In this document: positions 25,194 through 34,424 of the stretch, piece by piece
Layout of the letters: the number at the start of each line of letters is the position of its first letter
Position numbering within the stretch: position 1 is the stretch's first letter
From: Brevibacillus centrosporus
GTDB taxonomy: Bacteria > Bacillota > Bacilli > Brevibacillales > Brevibacillaceae
Reading direction: 5' to 3'
Assembly (NCBI RefSeq): GCF_003710815.1
Contig: NZ_RHHP01000022.1
Location: 1-42,004 of the forward strand
DNA length: 42,004 nt
Translations under genes and position numbers: made by a program
Notes under the pieces: model-generated
Database searches by the model: none
The model's input: the letters and a program-made list of their open reading frames with translations, nothing else
Told to the model about the DNA's origin: nothing

Positions 25194-26255
25194 ATGGAAT
25201 GGAAGGATATTATCGCGGCGCTTAGCGTGGTACTGAACGGTTTGCCGCAAGGGCTGCTGGCTCTGTCTCTCGGCTTTGCATCCGTTCCTACTGCATTGGC
25301 TTTCTTGGTCGGTGCCGCAGGGAACGCTGTCACAGGATCAGTAGCCGTCGTTTCCTACCAGGCTGAAACGATTACGCTTGCGGGAACGATCGGTAAGAGT
25401 ATGAAGGAACGGCTCTCCATGATTTTTGTGGGCGGTATCATCATGACGATTATTGGTCTGTTCGGCTTTTTAGAGAGAATTGTCGACTTTATCGGTCCGG
25501 TCATTACGAACGGCATGATGGCAGGTGTAGGAATCATGCTGGCTCGTGTATCCTGGGACATGGCTCGAAATAATATGGCCGTTGGTGCCACCTCGATGGC
25601 AACCGGACTCCTGACCTATTTTTTGACGAAGGATCTGGTCTACACCGTTACGGTTTCCGTCATTTTGTCCAGCGTGGTCTCTTTGATTCTGAAACAAGGC
25701 AGTGCGATCCAACCGGTAGCCAATGATCGCCTGAAGCTGCAGAAGTTGACGTTCTCTCCTGCCATCCTGCGTGGAGCGATGGCGATGGTATGTCTCAACA
25801 TCGGGGCGAATATTGCCTTTGGACAAATTAATGGAGAAATTGCCAAGACGGATGTAAACATCGATACGCTCAGCGTCATCAGCAGCGTGGCGGACATGGT
25901 ATCTGCATTGTTTGGCGGTGCCCCAGTAGAGGCGATTATTTCAGCTACCTCAGGTGCGCCGCATCCGGTTGCTTCCGGTGTCTTGATGATGGTGCTGATG
26001 GCTGCGATTCTGTTTGCAGGCTTGCTGCCTAAAATCGGCCGTTATATCCCGAGTGAATCGATTTCCGGCTTCTTGTTTGTTCTCGGTGCGATTGTAACGG
26101 TTCCAGGGAACGCGACTGCTGCTTTGACTGGCGCAGACGCTTCCTCTGGTCTGGTAGGCGGGATGACGATGGTTGTTACCGCGATTTCAGACCCGTTCTT
26201 CGGCATGCTCGCTGGTCTGCTGATGAGAGCGTTGATTAGTCTATTTGGAATGTAG
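25194..26255 (+). CDS. Xanthine/uracil permease-like membrane transporter (NCS2 type)
   Basis: The protein (353 aa from the ATG at 25194, after AAAGGGG) has about 10-11 hydrophobic helices. It shows NCS2/purine-permease-like blocks: an early NGLPQGLLALSLGFASVPTA helix and a conserved FGGAPVEAIISATSGA loop resembling the substrate-site loop of nucleobase carriers. It is shorter than typical 430-aa NCS2 members. The next gene, 11 bases downstream, encodes an adenine-phosphoribosyltransferase-like enzyme, so uptake of a purine base followed by trapping as nucleotide is likely. The exact base is not readable. Confidence 0.8.
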   Translation: MEWKDIIAALSVVLNGLPQGLLALSLGFASVPTALAFLVGAAGNAVTGSVAVVSYQAETITLAGTIGKSMKERLSMIFVGGIIMTIIGLFGFLERIVDFIGPVITNGMMAGVGIMLARVSWDMARNNMAVGATSMATGLLTYFLTKDLVYTVTVSVILSSVVSLILKQGSAIQPVANDRLKLQKLTFSPAILRGAMAMVCLNIGANIAFGQINGEIAKTDVNIDTLSVISSVADMVSALFGGAPVEAIISATSGAPHPVASGVLMMVLMAAILFAGLLPKIGRYIPSESISGFLFVLGAIVTVPGNATAALTGADASSGLVGGMTMVVTAISDPFFGMLAGLLMRALISLFGM

Positions 26256-26266
26256 GAGGGTGTAAC

Positions 26267-26812
26267 ATGGAGAAAACCTATAAGCTGGAAGTAGCGGGAG
26301 TCACTCGTGAGCTGCCGATTCTGCCGGTAGCAGAAGATTTGAGTATCGCGAGCTTTGTCATTCTCGGAGATGCGGAGATTGTAGCGGCGGCGGCCCCTCT
26401 GTTGGTTGAAAAGCTCCCCGAGGTTGATGTACTGATTACGGCAGAGGCAAAAGGGATTCCGCTCGTCTATGAAATAGCGCGCTTGCTCAGCCTGAAGAAG
26501 TACTATGTTGCACGGAAAAGCATCAAGCCGTACATGGATCAGCCGTTGGTCAACGAAGTGTTCTCCATCACCACGCAGAAAAAACAGGTTCTGTGTCTGG
26601 ATGGGGCAGATGCCCGGGAGATCAAAGGTAAGCGAGTCGCCATCATCGATGATGTGATCAGCACGGGCAAATCGCTGAAAGCCATCGAAGACCTGGTGGT
26701 ACAAGCAGGCGGCGAGGTCGTGGCGCGAGCAGCTATCCTGGCTGAAGGCGATGCGGCGGCGCGTACGGACATCCTGTTCCTGCAGGAGCTCCCGCTGTTT
26801 CCGCATAAATAG
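26267..26812 (+). CDS. Adenine phosphoribosyltransferase-like enzyme
   Basis: This 181-residue protein has the type I phosphoribosyltransferase fold, with the PRPP-binding motif VAIIDDVISTGKS (124-136) and the upstream VLITAEAKGIPLVYEIA block and YYVARKS segment typical of adenine/xanthine enzymes. These transfer ribose-5-phosphate from PRPP to a purine base in the cytoplasm. The start follows GGAGGGTG and the gene is cotranscribed with the permease. It is divergent from housekeeping Apt, lacking a standard N-terminal lid, so it may act on a different purine. Confidence 0.85.
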   Translation: MEKTYKLEVAGVTRELPILPVAEDLSIASFVILGDAEIVAAAAPLLVEKLPEVDVLITAEAKGIPLVYEIARLLSLKKYYVARKSIKPYMDQPLVNEVFSITTQKKQVLCLDGADAREIKGKRVAIIDDVISTGKSLKAIEDLVVQAGGEVVARAAILAEGDAAARTDILFLQELPLFPHK

Positions 26813-26833
26813 ACACGATTATAACTACAAAGG

Positions 26834-26880
26834 AAAAACCGCAGCGCTGGAAGCATGCCTTCCCAGACTGCGGTTTTTTT
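26834..26880. terminator. Terminator between phosphoribosyltransferase gene and efeU
   Basis: AAAAACCGCAG (26834-26844) pairs with CTGCGGTTTTT (from 26868), with a smaller inner hairpin in the loop (GGAAGCATGCCTTCC). T-runs occur on both strands, so both convergent operons can use it. Confidence 0.82.
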
Positions 26881-26894
26881 CGCGAGCATGTCGA

Positions 26895-28682
26895 TTAATT
26901 GATTTGCGGAAGGGGTTTGACCGTCCGTTTCCGTGTATTGCGCAGGAAGTTGATCAGGACGATAAGCAATACGACGAGCTGTGGAATAGTCGTTTCCCAG
27001 TTTGCATATATCCCGAGCGAAGGAGCGTCGAGCAGGTAGTCCGAGCTGTGTGAGGCCAGGCTGCCTGTCACTTGCAGGGCATGAATGCTCGCGCCAATGA
27101 ATTTGAACGCCATGTAATAGAGCAAAAGGCTCGCGATCAGGAAGAATGGACGAATCGGAATACGAGCGCTCAGCTTGATGATGGCAAAAGCAATGATTGC
27201 AAGTACGACGAGAGCACCACCGATCCCGATGAAAAGGTCGGTCATGCGGATCGTAGCCGCCATCCCCATGTAGAAAATAATCGTTTCTGCGCCTTCACGA
27301 ATGACGGCAAGGAATGCTGTAAAGCTGAGGGACAACAACGTACCTTTTGCCAATGACTCGCCAATCGTTTTTTCTACAAACCGGTTCCATGCTTGCAAAT
27401 TGGACTTCTTGTGCAGCCAAGCTCCGATAGTCAGCATGAACAGCACAGCGATGATGCCGGTTATTCCTTCGATTGTCTCCCGAGAGCTGCCTGTAGACAG
27501 GTTGGAAAAGACAATGCTTAGTGCTATGGCGAGGAGAGCCGATCCAATAATGCCTACTGCGGCACCAGACCAGATCCATTTGCGTTTGTCTTCATTGCCG
27601 GATCGGTTCAGGAACGTCAGCAGAGACACGATGATCAAAATGGCCTCTAAACCTTCGCGGAACAAAATCAGTCCTGCATCCCAAGCGGTATAGGAAGAGG
27701 AGTCCGCAAATGGCTGAAGCTCGGTCTTCATCTCTGCGATATACGCAGCTGCCTTTTCCCAGTTGGGAGGGCTGGACAGAATCAGTGTCGGAACGGATAC
27801 CATCTTCGTCTCGATACTGCTGTAGGTTGCAGGCGATTTCGTCATGACGACGCCTTCCACAGACGGCCAAGTGGAGATAAAGGTATCCATCTTGTTGGTT
27901 GCGCTTTCTGCCTGCTGATTCTGGATATCGGCAGAAACGGAGTCCAAGAGCTTCAATAAGGAGGAGATGGACGGCTGGTCTCCGGAGGCCGGTGTGGCGC
28001 TTACGACTGTTTTTCCGGCGAGGTAGTTCTCAACGGCTGTGACCAGGTCCTGCAGCTTTTCCTTGCTTTTGGCTGGGTCAGGTGGTTCGGTATTCAGCGC
28101 GATCCGTGCACCGCTGATTTTGACTTCCATATCGCCGTATACCTGAGGATTTTCCGCCCGTACCAGGTTTTCCGCTTTGTACCAGCCATTCACGAAGCTG
28201 TTGTAGGCATTCTTGGCAGCGGCACCGTCACCAGCAGCTACAGCTTTCATACTGTCCTGCAAAAGCGGGAGAAGAGCGCCAATCTGCTTGTGGGCCTTTT
28301 CCTTGGGCTGACCCGAATCTTCCTTGGATGTGACGTAGCGGTCTGCTGCTTTCGCGAGCTTGGAGATCGCTGCTTTTGCAGCTTGTGGATCAGCTTCGAC
28401 CTTCGCAAGAGCCTGATCCGCTTCTGTCAGGGCAGCTGTGAGCGACTCGGCTTCCGTGGAGCTTTCGTCATTGGCAGCCCAGAGAGTCTTCATACTGGCC
28501 ACTGCCTTTTTGGCTTCGTCCCAGTTTTTGTCCCCGCTGCTGATTAGGGCATCACTGGAGAAGGCAATCATCTGCTTCAACTGGTCGGCCTGCAGCGGTG
28601 CTGCCTGAACGACGGAGAGACCCGACGCGAAGAGCAGCAAGGACATGCAAACAATAAACATATAGCGTTTCAAGGTGTTCAC
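26895..28682 (-). CDS. efeU: EfeU/FTR1-type iron permease with triplicated N-terminal domain
   Basis: This 595-residue protein has a signal sequence (residues 1-28), an extracytoplasmic region of about 300 residues and then seven membrane helices. The two iron-binding helices carry REGLE (342-346) and REGAE (462-466), the hallmark of FTR1/EfeU ferric or ferrous iron channels. The outer region seems to consist of three imperfect helical repeats (about 35-118, 134-222 and 240-325). It is the last gene of the efeO-efeB-efeU operon. The start is a GTG at 28682 (AAGGA four bases before) or a TTG at 28673 (GGAG eight bases before). It lies in the plasma membrane and imports iron handled by EfeO and EfeB. 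Confidence 0.92.
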   Translation of the reverse strand: MNTLKRYMFIVCMSLLLFASGLSVVQAAPLQADQLKQMIAFSSDALISSGDKNWDEAKKAVASMKTLWAANDESSTEAESLTAALTEADQALAKVEADPQAAKAAISKLAKAADRYVTSKEDSGQPKEKAHKQIGALLPLLQDSMKAVAAGDGAAAKNAYNSFVNGWYKAENLVRAENPQVYGDMEVKISGARIALNTEPPDPAKSKEKLQDLVTAVENYLAGKTVVSATPASGDQPSISSLLKLLDSVSADIQNQQAESATNKMDTFISTWPSVEGVVMTKSPATYSSIETKMVSVPTLILSSPPNWEKAAAYIAEMKTELQPFADSSSYTAWDAGLILFREGLEAILIIVSLLTFLNRSGNEDKRKWIWSGAAVGIIGSALLAIALSIVFSNLSTGSSRETIEGITGIIAVLFMLTIGAWLHKKSNLQAWNRFVEKTIGESLAKGTLLSLSFTAFLAVIREGAETIIFYMGMAATIRMTDLFIGIGGALVVLAIIAFAIIKLSARIPIRPFFLIASLLLYYMAFKFIGASIHALQVTGSLASHSSDYLLDAPSLGIYANWETTIPQLVVLLIVLINFLRNTRKRTVKPLPQIN

Positions 28683-28700
28683 TCCATCCTTGATGGGAAA

Positions 28701-29984
28701 TTAAAATAACGTGTCTCCGATGTATCCGCCTTCGCTCGCACCGGGGAGGCAGGCAAACAGGCCGCTGCCGACGTGTGTGATGTATTCATTGAGCTGGTCT
28801 GCGGCTGCCAGCTTCTGCTGCATCGGAATGAATTGCTTGCGTGGATCGCGGTTGAAGCATACGAACAACAGTCCGGCATCGAGCTGGCCCGTTTTTGGAT
28901 CCATTCCGCTCGAGTACGAATAGCCACGCCGCAAAATTTTAACTTTACCTTCCATGTTGGCCAGCGCGACATGAGAGGTGGAAGGGACGATGAGATTCCC
29001 ATCGCTGTCTTTGCGGTGCAGCTCCAAATCGTCGAACTCTCCGGTTTTGCCCAGCGGCGCACCAGATTGGCGGTGTCGGCCAAAGGTGCTCTCCTGATCA
29101 TCGAGCGAGGAGCGGTCCCAGATCTCAATGCGCATGCGGATTCTTCTCATGACCATGTAAGAGCCGCCAGCCATCCAGGACGGATCGTCAGAGGACTGTG
29201 CCCATACGATTTCGTCTGCCACTGCGGGGTCGCTCACCTTCGGGTTGTTCGAGCCGTCCTTGAAGCCCATCAGATTGCGAGGAGTAGAGCCTGCCGGGTC
29301 TGATGCATTCGTCCGCTGGAAGCCATCCTGCACCCAGCGAAGCACTGCTTTTCCACGGGCGATCCGCGCCAGGTTGCGGATGGCGTGAAAGGCGACCTGC
29401 GGATCATTGGCACAGACCTGGACGACGATGTCTCCGCCTTCCCATTCTTTGCGTATATCGTCGCTGTTAAAGTGAGGCATATCGACCAAAGGAGCCGGTC
29501 GTTTGCTCGACAAGCCAAAACGGTTATCAAAGAAAGAAGCGCCAAGTCCAAAGGTAATGGTCATGCGCATCGGGTCAAGACCAATGCTCTCTCCTGTATC
29601 TTCTGGTGGAAGGTGAGGGTTGTCGCTTTCGTCTCCTACCCCTTTTCCTTCTGTCATACGTGCGGATGCTGCGGTCCAGCTCTGGAACAGCTTGCGTACG
29701 TCAGCTATATCGGTAGCCGTTAAATCAAAAGCACCCATGCAGATAAAGTCCTGCATAGGTGTAATGATTCCGGATTGATGCTTACCGTAAAAGGGAACGA
29801 TCCCATTTACGGCACCCGTACCTGTGGAGGTTGCTGTATTCGTAGGGGTAGATTTCGGCTGCATGATCGCTCCCATGCCGCCAGCACCCACTAAGAGTCC
29901 GATCCCTCCGACTCCTGCAAGCTTCAGAGCGTCCCGACGTGTCATTTTCTTGTTCGCAATGTCTTCGAGACGTTTGGTATCCAT
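28701..29984 (-). CDS. efeB: EfeB, Tat-exported DyP-type haem peroxidase
   Basis: The 427-residue protein begins with a twin-arginine signal (MTRRDALKLAG, Arg16-Arg17), followed by a hydrophobic glycine-rich helix, so it is exported folded with haem. The DyP-type motif GxxDG is present (GFKDGSNNP), with the catalytic Asp, as is the DGFQR segment and the FVCFNRDPRKQF end block. EfeB oxidises ferrous iron, or releases iron from haem, for uptake by EfeU. AGGAGG overlaps the end of efeO, and the start is at 29984. Length and motifs are normal for the family. Confidence 0.93.
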   Translation of the reverse strand: MDTKRLEDIANKKMTRRDALKLAGVGGIGLLVGAGGMGAIMQPKSTPTNTATSTGTGAVNGIVPFYGKHQSGIITPMQDFICMGAFDLTATDIADVRKLFQSWTAASARMTEGKGVGDESDNPHLPPEDTGESIGLDPMRMTITFGLGASFFDNRFGLSSKRPAPLVDMPHFNSDDIRKEWEGGDIVVQVCANDPQVAFHAIRNLARIARGKAVLRWVQDGFQRTNASDPAGSTPRNLMGFKDGSNNPKVSDPAVADEIVWAQSSDDPSWMAGGSYMVMRRIRMRIEIWDRSSLDDQESTFGRHRQSGAPLGKTGEFDDLELHRKDSDGNLIVPSTSHVALANMEGKVKILRRGYSYSSGMDPKTGQLDAGLLFVCFNRDPRKQFIPMQQKLAAADQLNEYITHVGSGLFACLPGASEGGYIGDTLF

Positions 29985-29988
29985 TCGG

Positions 29989-30885
29989 TTAGCCTCCTAC
30001 GATTGTTCCCATTTTGGAAAGAGGTTCTGCCAATGCATCCAATGCTTGACTGAGCTTTTTCACCTGATCTTCTTTGATTTCGTTATAGAGGACGTAGCCG
30101 TCACCTTTGCGATGAGGGGCAATTTCATCGTCAAGCGCTTTAAAGCGAGTCTCGATTTCGGTTGCCAGAGCAGCGTCCTTCGCTTCTACGGAGGATTTCA
30201 GCACTTTGAAGATTTCGTTTGCACCCTCTACGTTTGCTGCGAAATCGTACATATCTGTACGGGAGTAACGCTCCTCTTCCCCTGTTACTTTGCTGGTAGA
30301 TACTTCGTTGAGCAGCTCAACAGCACCTGTCACGAGCATTTTAACATCAATTTCTACGCTCTCTACTTTCACGCGCAGCTGCTTGACGTCCTGAAGCAGC
30401 TGATCCGCGACTGGGCCCTGATCGGCAACGGATTTTGTTTCCCACAGTGCCTTTTCCAGCTTGTGATAGCCGCGCCATTCGTTATCGGGTACATCGCCTT
30501 CGCGCGCATCGATCCAAGGGTCAAAGTCGCCGAGAGATTCTGCGATCGGTTCGATTTTTTCATAGTAAGCACGCGCTGGAGCGTACAGCTGTTTCGCTTT
30601 CTCCATATCGCCTGCTTTTACGGCGTTGGTGAATTCTTCTGTTGCTTTTACCAGCAGATCAGTCTGTTCGATCACCCATTTTTGATAATTGTCGATAGAA
30701 GCTTGAAGATCAGGTGCATTTGTAGCAGCTGGAGCAGTGGCGTTGCTAGCAGCTGGCTGTGCGGGTTGAGCGGCTTCCGGTTTTGTCTCTGTTTTCGCTG
30801 TTTCGGCGTTTCCGCACGCGGACAGCATCAAAGAAGAGCCCAACACAACTGCACTTAAAGGATAAACCCATTTCTTACTACTCAT
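29989..30885 (-). CDS. efeO: EfeO/EfeM-type iron-binding lipoprotein (M75 domain)
   Basis: This 298-residue protein has a lipobox ending at Cys24 (SLMLSACG), followed by an Ala/Pro/Thr-rich linker and an imelysin/M75 domain with the metal-ligand motif HxxE (GYHKLEKALW). It lacks the N-terminal cupredoxin domain of Escherichia coli EfeO, so it is the short EfeM form. Anchored outside the membrane, it captures iron for the EfeU permease. It is the first gene of the operon, directly behind a Fur box, with AAGGGG as ribosome binding site. Confidence 0.92.
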   Translation of the reverse strand: MSSKKWVYPLSAVVLGSSLMLSACGNAETAKTETKPEAAQPAQPAASNATAPAATNAPDLQASIDNYQKWVIEQTDLLVKATEEFTNAVKAGDMEKAKQLYAPARAYYEKIEPIAESLGDFDPWIDAREGDVPDNEWRGYHKLEKALWETKSVADQGPVADQLLQDVKQLRVKVESVEIDVKMLVTGAVELLNEVSTSKVTGEEERYSRTDMYDFAANVEGANEIFKVLKSSVEAKDAALATEIETRFKALDDEIAPHRKGDGYVLYNEIKEDQVKKLSQALDALAEPLSKMGTIVGG

Positions 30886-30933
30886 CTGAAAAACATCCCC
30901 TTAACGTAGCATATAAATGATTGCTTATATACC

Positions 30934-30952
30934 GAGAATAAAAATCATTATC
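30934..30952 (-). promoter_or_regulatory. Fur box upstream of efeO-efeB-efeU
   Basis: GAGAATAAAAATCATTATC matches the classical 19-bp Fur box GATAATGATAATCATTATC at 16 positions. It lies 49 bases before the efeO start, in the expected promoter region, so iron repression by Fur is likely. Confidence 0.82.
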
Positions 30953-31047
30953 AATTACAAAAAACTTACTCCTTTCTTTCGAAGTTTGCAATAGTTTTTG
31001 TGAAAAATTTGATATGGATCTTGCTGGGTAAAGAAGCCAAACGAAAA

Positions 31048-31067
31048 GCCATCGCATAGACGATGGC
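31048..31067 (-). terminator. Terminator of the amino-acid transport operon
   Basis: On the minus strand GCCATCG pairs with CGATGGC around a 6-base loop and is followed by TTTTCGTTT. It lies 20 bases behind the ureohydrolase stop codon. Confidence 0.65.
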
Positions 31068-31086
31068 CAATGGTAGAGCTACCAAA

Positions 31087-32049
31087 CTATTTTCGCTGAT
31101 GATACCCGGTTGCAAAATGCAAGAATAGGTGCAGCGCAACTCGGGAGGTGATGTCACGTACGTCCTTGGTAGGATCGACGCACACCATGTCCATGGCGAT
31201 GACCTTGGATGATTTGCCGACGGTGTGAGCCGCGAAAAGCAAATCGACAGAAGACAGGCCAGCGGGTCCGATGGCAGGAACACCAGGTACGGTCGATTGA
31301 TCCATGACGTCGACATCGAAGGTAATATAGATGGCATCACATTTTGCCTCCAGGTAGCGAAGGGCTTCTGTGACGACGGCTTCGATGCCGCGCTGTCTGA
31401 CTTGATTGGCTGTAATCAGTGTCATCCCTTTGCCTTCCGCATACTGTCGGTACTCACGGGAGTTCGCGAAGCTGCGCAGACCGATCGTGACGATATCTTC
31501 TCCGCGGATCACCTCAGACTCCATCAAGCTGCGCATCGGAGTTCCATTGGAAGTGCCGCCGTAGTTCGTGTCCCGCACATCCAGATGAGCGTCAAACTGG
31601 ATGAGGCCGATTCGCTGCGGCTTGGCTCGTTTGATTCCTGTGATTGCCCGATAGGTAATCGAGTGATCACCGCCTACGATGATTGGGAGCGCGGAGACAT
31701 TGGACGTAACTTCCTGCAAGGCTGACTCGATGTTTTGCTGACAGCAGGCAATATCCGTCACATGCATGGCCACATCGCCCAAGTCAACGGCACGCAAGGA
31801 CGCGAGCTCCACATCCTCGTCGAAATTATAGGTCGTAAAGGAGCTTAACAGCTGACGGAATTGCAGCGGATGGGCATGCGCGCCGGAAAAGCTGATCGAG
31901 CTTTTCGAGAGCGGCACCCCGATAATGGCAAAATCATAGGCTTCGCCGGGCTGATAGGACTGCTCGACCCACTCGGACAGACGAGTTACGTACGGATCGC
32001 CTTTTCCTTGGGTAAATCGAAAGGGAGGCTGCGTCAGATATGAAAACAT
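31087..32049 (-). CDS. Ureohydrolase, formimidoylglutamase/agmatinase type
   Basis: This 320-residue protein has the arginase-family manganese-binding blocks GGDHS, QFDAHLD and FDVDVMD, and a full-length fold. The family hydrolyses guanidino or formimino groups, releasing urea or formamide. The DTNYGGTSNGTPMR stretch and the context fit formimidoylglutamase (histidine breakdown) or agmatinase/guanidinobutyrase about equally well. No other hut or arginine genes are visible. It is the last gene after the ABC transporter, 17 bases behind the ATPase gene with AGGAGG, so its substrate is probably what that transporter brings in. Confidence 0.85.
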   Translation of the reverse strand: MFSYLTQPPFRFTQGKGDPYVTRLSEWVEQSYQPGEAYDFAIIGVPLSKSSISFSGAHAHPLQFRQLLSSFTTYNFDEDVELASLRAVDLGDVAMHVTDIACCQQNIESALQEVTSNVSALPIIVGGDHSITYRAITGIKRAKPQRIGLIQFDAHLDVRDTNYGGTSNGTPMRSLMESEVIRGEDIVTIGLRSFANSREYRQYAEGKGMTLITANQVRQRGIEAVVTEALRYLEAKCDAIYITFDVDVMDQSTVPGVPAIGPAGLSSVDLLFAAHTVGKSSKVIAMDMVCVDPTKDVRDITSRVALHLFLHFATGYHQRK

Positions 32050-32066
32050 GGGATGTCCTCCTTCTA

Positions 32067-32825
32067 TTAATGAGATAATACTTTGCTCAGGAAGGCTTGG
32101 GTGCGAGGCTGATCGGGCGCAGTGAAGATTTTTTCCGGTGTCCCGTCCTCAATCAGTGTCCCGCCATCCATGACGACGACGCGGTCTGCCACTTCACGGG
32201 CAAAGCCCATCTCGTGCGTAACGACCACCATCGTCATTCCTTCGGCAGCCAGCTGCTTCATGACGGTCAGCACTTCTCCCACCAATTCGGGGTCGAGCGC
32301 AGAGGTAGGCTCGTCAAACAGCATGACCTTTGGCTTCATCGCCAAAGCGCGGGCGATGGCTACACGCTGCTTTTGTCCGCCAGAGAGTTGGTCGGGATAC
32401 ATGTCTGCCTTTTCGGCTAGTCCAACCTTGCGCAGCAGCTCGCGAGCCAGCTTTTCTGCTTCCTCGCGCTTGGTTTTTTTCACGGTCATCGGCGCCATCA
32501 TGACGTTTTCCAATACGCTCACGTGGGGGAAAAGATTAAAGTTTTGAAACACCATCCCCACTTCGGAGCGGACTTTGTCCAGCTCCTTCTGCGGCATTTC
32601 CACGAGCTTTCCGTTCTTTTGGATCAATCCGATCGGCTTTCCTTCAATTTCGATGGAGCCCTCTTGAATTTGTTCCAGGTAGTTCATGCAGCGGAGCAAG
32701 GTGCTTTTGCCGGAGCCGCTAGGTCCAATCATTACGACGACCTCGCCCTGCTCCACGTTGAGGCTGACATCCTTTAGAACATGCAGCTTTCCGTAAGATT
32801 TATGGATTCGTTTCACCGAGATCAT
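32067..32825 (-). CDS. Polar amino-acid ABC transporter ATP-binding protein
   Basis: This 252-residue ATPase is of the GlnQ/HisP/ArtP class, with Walker [11 protein letters not shown]-loop [10 protein letters not shown], signature [17 protein letters not shown], Walker [15 protein letters not shown] and the switch [14 protein letters not shown]. The last is typical of amino-acid importers. Its ATG overlaps the permease stop codon by one base (TAATG). It energises import with the permease and lipoprotein encoded upstream. Confidence 0.94.
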   Translation of the reverse strand: MISVKRIHKSYGKLHVLKDVSLNVEQGEVVVMIGPSGSGKSTLLRCMNYLEQIQEGSIEIEGKPIGLIQKNGKLVEMPQKELDKVRSEVGMVFQNFNLFPHVSVLENVMMAPMTVKKTKREEAEKLARELLRKVGLAEKADMYPDQLSGGQKQRVAIARALAMKPKVMLFDEPTSALDPELVGEVLTVMKQLAAEGMTMVVVTHEMGFAREVADRVVVMDGGTLIEDGTPEKIFTAPDQPRTQAFLSKVLSH

Positions 32826-33499
32826 TAGGCACGCGCCCCCTCTACACTCAATTTGCGCTCCAGTCGACCGATGATGACGGAGATGGAGTAGTTGACGAGG
32901 AAATACAGAACGGCAATGCCGATGTAAATCTCAAAGTAACGGAAATTGTTCGATACGATCAGATTGCCTGCGCGCATCAATTCAGATACCGTGATGACGG
33001 ACAAAAGGGAAGAGTTCTTGGTCAACGCGATAAACTCGTTACACAGCGGTGGCAGCATGCGGCGCACGGCTTGCGGCAAAATAACCTTCAGCATCGTCTT
33101 GCCATGGCTCATCCCGAGGGAACGCCCTGCCTCCATCTGTCCTTTGTCGATGGATTGAATCGCTCCGCGCACGATTTCCGATACGTAGGCTGCGCTGTAC
33201 ATCCCCAATCCGAGTACCCCTGCTACAGAAGCACTCAAATCCACTTGCATCCCAATCGCCAAGCCGTAGTAGAGAATCATGAGCTGCACCAACAGCGGTG
33301 TTCCGCGAAACCATGCCAGATACCAGGAGCAGAGTACAGATATCCATTTTTGCTTGGACATCCTTCCAAGACCAATAATCAGTCCCAGAACCGCACTTAG
33401 AATCAGTGCCATGAAAGTCATCGAAACCGTAACCCATAGCCCTTCTAGAAGCGCAATTAAGTTGTTGTCTTCAAAAATCACCATGAAATCAAGCGCCAT
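32825..33499 (-). CDS. Polar amino-acid ABC transporter permease
   Basis: The 224-residue protein has about five membrane helices and the HisM/GlnP family EAA loop ([21 protein letters not shown]), which docks on the ATPase. The N-terminal [19 protein letters not shown] helix is typical. With no second permease gene it should act as a homodimer. The start has a strong AGGAGGTG site. It sits 23 bases behind the binding-protein gene. Confidence 0.93.
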   Translation of the reverse strand: MALDFMVIFEDNNLIALLEGLWVTVSMTFMALILSAVLGLIIGLGRMSKQKWISVLCSWYLAWFRGTPLLVQLMILYYGLAIGMQVDLSASVAGVLGLGMYSAAYVSEIVRGAIQSIDKGQMEAGRSLGMSHGKTMLKVILPQAVRRMLPPLCNEFIALTKNSSLLSVITVSELMRAGNLIVSNNFRYFEIYIGIAVLYFLVNYSISVIIGRLERKLSVEGARA

Positions 33500-33522
33500 T
33501 GGTGCACCTCCTGATGTTGTCG

Positions 33523-34356
33523 TTATTCACCAAACCATTTTTTTACGATTTCGTCTTGCTTGCCGTTTTCTTTCAACGTTTTCAGAGCTTTATCGAGAGC
33601 CACGACAAATTCCTTGTTTTCCTTGCGAACGCCGTAGCCGTAGTATTCTTGCGTCAGCTCTACATCGAGGACTTTGACCTTTTGGCTTTGCTTCGCGTAA
33701 ACCTTGGCTGCAGGCATTCCCGTTACGACTGCGTCTACGCGGTTGCTTTCCAGCTCGAGGAACATCTCTACGTTTTTCTCTACTTCGACGAGCTTCACTT
33801 CCGGGTACTTCTCTTTCAGGAACTTGGCAGACTTGGTACCGATCTGGACCGCTACTTTTTTGCCCTTCAAGTCCTCCGCACCTTTGATGGTGTCATTTTC
33901 GTTTTTCACCATGATCGTCAAACCGCCTGGGTAATAAGGCTGGGAGAAGTCGATCGTCTGCTTGCGCTCATCCGTGATGTACATAGCGGATACGATCATG
34001 TCGAACTTCTTGCCTTGCAGTCCTGGGATCAGACCTTTGAAGTCGGTGTCTACGAATTCTACTTTCTCAGCTCCCAGTTCAGCGGCAACAGCCTTCACCA
34101 GCTCGATGTCGAAGCCCTCGTATTCGTTCTGCGCATTTTTGTATTCAAATGGCTGGAAAGTGGCGTCGGTTCCCACCAACAAGGTTTTGGTGTCCTTGAT
34201 TTTTTGCAGCACTTCATCCGTAGGCGCTGCTGCGGCTGTACCGCCATTACCTGATGCAGCTGGTTGTTCGGCAGGTTTGGAGCCGCAGCCAGCGATGAGC
34301 GCCCCGGAAATCAACAGCGCACAGAGAGAAAACAATCCTTTACGAAATCCCTTCAT
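33523..34356 (-). CDS. Amino-acid ABC transporter substrate-binding lipoprotein
   Basis: This 277-residue protein has a signal peptide with lipobox ending at Cys24 (GALIAGCGSK), a Gly/Ala linker and a family 3 solute-binding domain (TLLVGTDATFQPFEY, GFDIELVKAVAAELG, VQIGTKSAKFLKEK, GYGVRKENKE). The binding-site Arg/Asp pattern fits a polar amino acid; the exact ligand is unknown. It is first in the four-gene operon and follows a sigma-54-like promoter. The kinase encoded upstream has the same type of binding domain, so both may recognise the same ligand. Confidence 0.92.
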   Translation of the reverse strand: MKGFRKGLFSLCALLISGALIAGCGSKPAEQPAASGNGGTAAAAPTDEVLQKIKDTKTLLVGTDATFQPFEYKNAQNEYEGFDIELVKAVAAELGAEKVEFVDTDFKGLIPGLQGKKFDMIVSAMYITDERKQTIDFSQPYYPGGLTIMVKNENDTIKGAEDLKGKKVAVQIGTKSAKFLKEKYPEVKLVEVEKNVEMFLELESNRVDAVVTGMPAAKVYAKQSQKVKVLDVELTQEYYGYGVRKENKEFVVALDKALKTLKENGKQDEIVKKWFGE

Positions 34357-34406
34357 TGATGTGTACCCCCTATGAATTCTTTTTAGTAATTTCGAATACT
34401 AGCTAT

Positions 34407-34424
34407 ATTCAAAAATCGTGCCAA
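34407..34424 (-). promoter_or_regulatory. Sigma-54 (-24/-12) promoter of the amino-acid transport operon
   Basis: Read on the minus strand, TTGGCACGATTTTTGAAT matches YTGGCACGNNNNTTGCW with a perfect -24 element and correct spacing. The -12 element has TTGA instead of TTGC. It lies 51 bases upstream of the binding-protein gene. An NtrC-type activator gene with an intact GAFTGA loop is next door, which supports the assignment. Confidence 0.75.

Noticed and set aside
29824..30858. A 344-codon plus-strand frame across efeB and efeO
   Set aside because: It is rich in Phe, Cys and His from antisense reading, and both minus-strand genes have full family motifs.
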